From Massilia sp. YIM B02763 (GTDB lineage: Bacteria; Pseudomonadota; Gammaproteobacteria; Burkholderiales; Burkholderiaceae_D): a stretch of 64,000 nt of DNA. The position numbers were made by a program, and so were the translations under genes. This document shows, in pieces, positions 59,869-64,000 of the stretch. The notes beneath the pieces were generated by a model. The model was not told where the DNA came from and searched no databases. It was given only the letters and a program-made list of their open reading frames with translations. How positions within the stretch are numbered: position 1 is the first letter of the stretch; each line of letters opens with the position of its first letter. Location of the stretch: the NCBI RefSeq assembly GCF_030412015.1, contig NZ_JASNRD010000001.1:1-64000 (forward strand), written 5' to 3'.

Positions 59869-62229
59869 ATGCGTTTTCGTACCCCCCTCACCGCCGCGGC
59901 GCTCGCCGCGGGTATCCTGTGCAACGGCGCCTCATTGGCCCAGACCGTGGCCCAGACCGTGGCCCAGGCCACGGCGCCCGCCGGCGCCAAGACCGCCGAA
60001 GTGAACGTCTTCATCGGCACGGGCGGCGACGGCCACACCTTCCCCGGCGCCACGCGGCCGTTCGGCATGGTGCAGGTGAGCCCGGACACCCAGGTGCGCC
60101 ACTTCAAGCAGAGCTACCCGTGGGCGGCCGGCTACCGTTACGACGACAATTCGATCCTTGGCTTCTCGCACACGCACTTCTCCGGCGCCGGCCACTCCGA
60201 CCTCGGCGACATTCTCCTGATGCCCACCAGCGACGAACTGAAGCTGGACCCCGGCTATCCCGAGCGCCCGTTCAGCGGCTACCGCTCGCGCTTCTCGCAC
60301 CAGCAGGAAAAGGCCGAGCCGGGCTACTACGCCGTCAAGCTGCTCGACAACGACGTCGACGTGGAGCTCACCGCCAGCGAGCGCGTGGGCCTGCACCGCT
60401 ACCGCTTCAAGCCGGGTTCCGACGCGAAGGTCATCCTCGACCTGCGCCAGAGCATCTACGACTACGCCAGCAAGAACCTGTGGTCGCGCCTGCGCCTCAG
60501 GGGCAAGGACACCATTACCGGCATGCGCGAGACGCGCGGCTGGGCGCCGGGCCGCCAGCTGTATTTCGCCGTGCAGTTCTCGCGCCCGTTCGCCGAGCAC
60601 CAGCTGATCAACCGCGAGGAAGGCGTCGAGTACCGCGGCTTCGCCTCGCCCGGCAAGAACCCGCGCGAGAAGGTGCTGGTCGAAGGCAAGGCGCTGGAAG
60701 CCACCTTCGATTTCGGCAAGCCGGCCGATAATACGATCCTCGTGAAGGTCGCCATTTCTCCGGTCAGCGAGGACAATGCCCTGGCCAACCTGGCCGAGAT
60801 GCCGGGCTGGGACTTCGACGCCGAACGCAGGAACGCGCACGACGCCTGGGAAAAGGCGCTGTCCGCCGTGGAAATCGAGGCACCCCAGCCGATGAAGCGC
60901 ATGGTGTACACGAGCCTGTATCACGCGCTGCTGGCGCCGACGCTGTTCATGGACCGCGACGGCCAGTACCGCGGCCCGGACAACCAGGTGCACCGCGCCG
61001 ACGGCTTCCGCTTCCACTCCACGTTCTCGCTGTGGGACACCTACCGCGCCCTGCACCCGCTGCTGACGCTGATCCAGCCGGAGCAGCAGAATGTCGACTT
61101 CGTGCGCTCGCTGATCGAATCGCAGAAGGAAAGCCCGTACGGCATCCTGCCCGTGTGGCAGTTCGCCGGCCTGGAGACCTGGTGCATGATCGGCTACCAC
61201 GCCGTCCCCGTCATCGCCGACGCCTACATGAAGGGCCTGAAGTTCAATGCCGACGAGGCGCTGCGCGCGATGACGGCCAGCGCCGAGTACGGCCCCTACG
61301 GCGGCCTGCAGCACTACATGAAGCTGGGCTACGTGCCGATCGACCTGGAACCGGAAGCGGCCTCCAAGACCGTCGAGTATGCGTTCGACGACTGGACCAT
61401 CGCCCGCATGGCCGAGAAGATGGGCCGCAAGGACGTGGCGGACCGATACTTCAAGCGCGCCCAGAACTGGCGCAACGTGTTCGACCCGAAGACGGGCTTC
61501 GTGCGCGCCAAGAAGTCGAACGGCGAATTCCGCACCCCGTTCAACCCCGTGCAATCGAACTTCGGCAGCGACTACACGGAAGGCAGCGCCTGGCAGTATT
61601 CCTGGTACATGCCGCACGATAACGCGGGCCTCGTGAAGATGCTGGGCGGCGATGCTGGCCTGATCAACAAGATCGACCAGGTGTTCGACGCCAAGGTCGA
61701 CGAGAACGTCTACGCCCACATGGAAGACATCTCGGGCCTGATCGGCCACTACGCCCACGGCAACGAGCCGTCCCACCACGTCGGCTACCTGTACAACTTC
61801 GCCGGCGCGCCGTGGAAGACGCAACAGCGCCTGAAGCAGATCGTCGACAGCCAATATAAAGACGCGCCGGACGGCCTGGCCGGCAACGACGACCTGGGCC
61901 AGACCTCGGCCTGGCTCGCGTTCACGTCGATGGGCTTCTACCCGGTTGCGCCGGGCAGCAACGAGTATGTGCTCGGCCGCCCCTTCGTCGAGCGCGCGAC
62001 GCTGAACCTCCCGAACGGCAAGCGCTTCACCGTGCGCGCCGAGAACCTGTCGGACGCCAACGGCTACGTCGGCGCCGTCACGCTCAACGGCAAGCCGCTG
62101 GCGAAGAGCTTCATCCGCCACGAGGAAATCATGGCCGGCGGCGAACTGGTGTTCCGCATGCAGGCGACGCCGAACAAGGACTGGGGCAAGGAGCGCGGCG
62201 CGCGCCCGTACACCCAGACGGCCTACTGA
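59869..62229 (+). CDS. GH92 alpha-mannosidase, exported
   Basis: Calcium-dependent exo-alpha-mannosidase of family GH92 (786 aa). Signal peptide cleaved near SLAQ (about residue 25), then a short tandem AQTV repeat. The N-terminal domain starts VNVFIGTGGDGHTFPGATRPFGM. The catalytic (alpha/alpha)6 domain has GNEPSHHVGYLYNFAG, GNDDLGQTSAWLAF and GFYPVAPG, family-defining segments with catalytic acids. It removes terminal alpha-mannose in the periplasm or outside. Start at 59869 follows AGGAGA. Its stop overlaps the start of a second GH92 gene by one nucleotide, indicating an operon for mannoprotein or mannan glycans. Confidence 0.95.
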   Translation: MRFRTPLTAAALAAGILCNGASLAQTVAQTVAQATAPAGAKTAEVNVFIGTGGDGHTFPGATRPFGMVQVSPDTQVRHFKQSYPWAAGYRYDDNSILGFSHTHFSGAGHSDLGDILLMPTSDELKLDPGYPERPFSGYRSRFSHQQEKAEPGYYAVKLLDNDVDVELTASERVGLHRYRFKPGSDAKVILDLRQSIYDYASKNLWSRLRLRGKDTITGMRETRGWAPGRQLYFAVQFSRPFAEHQLINREEGVEYRGFASPGKNPREKVLVEGKALEATFDFGKPADNTILVKVAISPVSEDNALANLAEMPGWDFDAERRNAHDAWEKALSAVEIEAPQPMKRMVYTSLYHALLAPTLFMDRDGQYRGPDNQVHRADGFRFHSTFSLWDTYRALHPLLTLIQPEQQNVDFVRSLIESQKESPYGILPVWQFAGLETWCMIGYHAVPVIADAYMKGLKFNADEALRAMTASAEYGPYGGLQHYMKLGYVPIDLEPEAASKTVEYAFDDWTIARMAEKMGRKDVADRYFKRAQNWRNVFDPKTGFVRAKKSNGEFRTPFNPVQSNFGSDYTEGSAWQYSWYMPHDNAGLVKMLGGDAGLINKIDQVFDAKVDENVYAHMEDISGLIGHYAHGNEPSHHVGYLYNFAGAPWKTQQRLKQIVDSQYKDAPDGLAGNDDLGQTSAWLAFTSMGFYPVAPGSNEYVLGRPFVERATLNLPNGKRFTVRAENLSDANGYVGAVTLNGKPLAKSFIRHEEIMAGGELVFRMQATPNKDWGKERGARPYTQTAY

Positions 62230-64000
62230 TGCGCGCCCTCGCCTTCTTCATGATGCTGGCCGCCAGCGCGGCCAGCGCCGCCGACAAACCGGCGCCGCTC
62301 GACCACGTGAACACGCTGATGGGCACGCAGAGCAAGGTCGAGCTGTCGAACGGGAACACCTACCCGACCATCGGCGTCCCCTGGGGCATGAACTACTGGA
62401 CGCCGCAGACGGGCAAGATGGGCAACGGCTGGGCCTACACCTACGACGCCGACAAGATCCGCGGCTTCAAGCAGACCCACCAGCCCTCGCCGTGGATGAA
62501 CGACTACGGCCAGTTCGCCGTCATGCCCGTCACGGGCGAGAAGCGCTTCACCCAGGACGCCCGCGCCAGCTGGTTCTCGCACAAGGCGGAAGTCGCGCGT
62601 CCCGACTACTACAAGGTCTACCTGGCCGACAGCGACGTCACCACCGAGATCGCGCCCACCGAACGGGCGGCCCAGTTCCGCTTCACCTTCCCGAAGACGG
62701 ACCAGGCCTGGGTCGTGATCGACGCGTTCGACCGCGGCTCCTACGTCAAGGTGCTGCCGGACCAGAACAAGATCGTCGGCTACTCGACCCGTTATGCGCG
62801 CGGCCCCCTGCCGAAGAACTTCCGCAACTGGTTCGTGATCGCGTTCGACAAGCCGTTCAAGTCGGCCGAGCTGTGGGACGGCGACAAGCTGCAGGCCGCC
62901 GCCGTGCGGGAGCTGCAGGCCGGCCACGCCGGCGCCATCGTGGGCTTCGCCACGGCCAAAGGGGAACAGGTGCGCATGCGCGTGGCCTCGTCCTTCATCA
63001 GCCTGGAGCAGGCGGAGCTGAACCTGCAGCGCGAGATCGGCACGGACGATTTCGACGCCACCCGGACCAAGGCCGCGAAGCGCTGGAACGAGGTGCTGGG
63101 CCGCGTGGAAGTCGCGGGCGGCAGCATCGACCAGCAGCGCACCTTCTATTCGAGCCTGTACCGCATGGTGCTGTTCCCGAACAAGCTGTACGAGGTCGAT
63201 GCCGGCGGCAGGAACGTCCACTGGAGCCCGTACAACGGCCGGGCGCTGCCCGGCACCATGTTCGCCGGCACCGGCTTCTGGGATACCTTCCGCGCGCTGT
63301 ACCCGTTCCTGAACCTGGTGTACCCGGCGATCAACCGCGAGATGCAGGAAGGCCTGGCCAACGACTTCAAGGAAGGCGGCTGGCTGCCCGAGTGGTCGAG
63401 CCCCGGCTATGCGAACGTCATGGTCGGCAACAACTCGGCCTCGGTCGTGTCGGAGTCCTGGCTGAAAGGCTTGCGCGGCTACGACATCGAGACACTGTGG
63501 CAGGCGCTCGTCCACGGCGCCAACAACGCGGGGCCGATGGAAGCCGTGGGCCGCGCCGGCGTCGAGCACTACAACAAACTTGGCTACGTGCCCTACGACG
63601 TGGGCATCAACGAGAGCGCCGCGCGCACGCTGGAATACGCGTACGACGATTTCGCCATCTGGCAGCTCGGCGTGGCACTGGGCAAGCCGAAGTCGGAAAC
63701 CGACGTCTTCGCGCGCCGCGCCCGCAACTACCGCACGCTGTTCGACCCGGAAACGGGCCTGATGCGCGGGAAGAACAAGGACGGCAGCTTCCAGTCGCCG
63801 TTCAATCCGTTCAAGTGGGGCGACGCGTTCACGGAGGGGAACAGCTGGCACTACACCTGGTCCGTGTTCCACGACGTCGAAGGCCTGATCCGCCTGATGG
63901 GCGGGCGCGACCAGTTCGTCGCCAAGCTCGATAGCGTCTTCACGATGCCGCCCATCTTCGACGAGAGCTACTACAAGGAAGTCATCCACGAGATCCGCGA
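62229..64000 (+). CDS. Second GH92 alpha-mannosidase (partial, runs off window)
   Basis: The first 590 residues of a second exported GH92 protein, open at the window end. Signal peptide cleaved near ASAA (residue 18). HVNTLMGTQSKVELSNGNTYPTIGVPWGMN and TEGNSWHYTWSVFHDVEGL, seen in parts, match family segments. It differs strongly from the preceding GH92 (GTQSKVE in place of GTGGDGH), so a different mannosidic linkage is likely. Starts directly in TGATG overlap with the upstream gene. Confidence 0.93.
   Translation, partial: MRALAFFMMLAASAASAADKPAPLDHVNTLMGTQSKVELSNGNTYPTIGVPWGMNYWTPQTGKMGNGWAYTYDADKIRGFKQTHQPSPWMNDYGQFAVMPVTGEKRFTQDARASWFSHKAEVARPDYYKVYLADSDVTTEIAPTERAAQFRFTFPKTDQAWVVIDAFDRGSYVKVLPDQNKIVGYSTRYARGPLPKNFRNWFVIAFDKPFKSAELWDGDKLQAAAVRELQAGHAGAIVGFATAKGEQVRMRVASSFISLEQAELNLQREIGTDDFDATRTKAAKRWNEVLGRVEVAGGSIDQQRTFYSSLYRMVLFPNKLYEVDAGGRNVHWSPYNGRALPGTMFAGTGFWDTFRALYPFLNLVYPAINREMQEGLANDFKEGGWLPEWSSPGYANVMVGNNSASVVSESWLKGLRGYDIETLWQALVHGANNAGPMEAVGRAGVEHYNKLGYVPYDVGINESAARTLEYAYDDFAIWQLGVALGKPKSETDVFARRARNYRTLFDPETGLMRGKNKDGSFQSPFNPFKWGDAFTEGNSWHYTWSVFHDVEGLIRLMGGRDQFVAKLDSVFTMPPIFDESYYKEVIHEIR

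Noticed and set aside
59937-59972. Tandem GCCCAGACCGTG repeat
   Set aside because: It lies in coding sequence just after the GH92 signal peptide and gives a short AQTV repeat; not a CRISPR or regulatory array.

Overview
The window looks like a chromosome segment of a high-GC betaproteobacterium, most likely an Oxalobacteraceae of the Massilia/Duganella/Pseudoduganella kind. This is inferred from the gene mix: a TonB receptor with flavin-dependent halogenases and SapC, LacI-controlled glycosidases, a type IV minor pilin operon and an orphan VgrG cassette. No 16S or other direct marker is present. No tRNA, rRNA, CRISPR array, insertion sequence or origin was seen. Bases 1-91 hold nothing I can support.

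Region 1 (92-12537). A lipoprotein-like serine hydrolase and a polysaccharide deacetylase run leftward. Divergent from the deacetylase is a rightward TonB-receptor block: TonB-dependent receptor, tryptophan-halogenase-like protein, SapC, JmjC/cupin-like protein, second halogenase, acyltransferase 3 and a 2OG-Fe(II) oxygenase. Region 2 (12574-25224, all leftward). mntP lies behind a yybP-ykoY Mn2+ riboswitch. Next to it is a beta-glucan/cellodextrin cluster: CUT1 ABC transporter, LacI regulator, GH1, GH3, glucokinase and a FucP/GluP-type permease. One 14-bp operator, close to TGGAAACGNTTCCA, appears five times, including at both divergent promoters of region 1. It therefore ties the halogenase block to glucan catabolism as one probable LacI regulon: outer-membrane uptake, periplasmic cleavage, import of glucose, then phosphorylation.

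Region 3 (25316-31789). An orphan KdpE, WrbA and a Gfo/Idh/MocA oxidoreductase precede a second sugar unit, a GPH symporter followed by a GH94 phosphorylase resembling cellobionic acid phosphorylase. That unit has its own strong promoter and a different LacI-type operator. A GntR-like LacI regulator at 38132-39160 is a candidate controller. Region 4 (31813-38012) is a lower-GC type VI secretion cassette: VgrG, Tle4-type lipase, Tli4-type immunity lipoprotein and PAAR tip.

Region 5 (39364-51052) is a mixed stretch: a PAS/GGDEF/EAL protein, a YegS-like lipid kinase, TetR, a LivK-like binding protein, a MaoC-like protein, three tandem universal stress proteins behind a near-ideal FNR site, a quinol monooxygenase, a hemerythrin-like protein with a second FNR-like site, a flavin reductase and a DUF3108 protein. 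Region 6 (51058-58995) is a leftward type IV pilus operon, pilE-fimT-pilV-pilW-pilX-pilY1, with ATGA overlaps. Region 7 (59187-64000) holds a GNAT acetyltransferase and two tandem GH92 alpha-mannosidases, the second cut by the window end.
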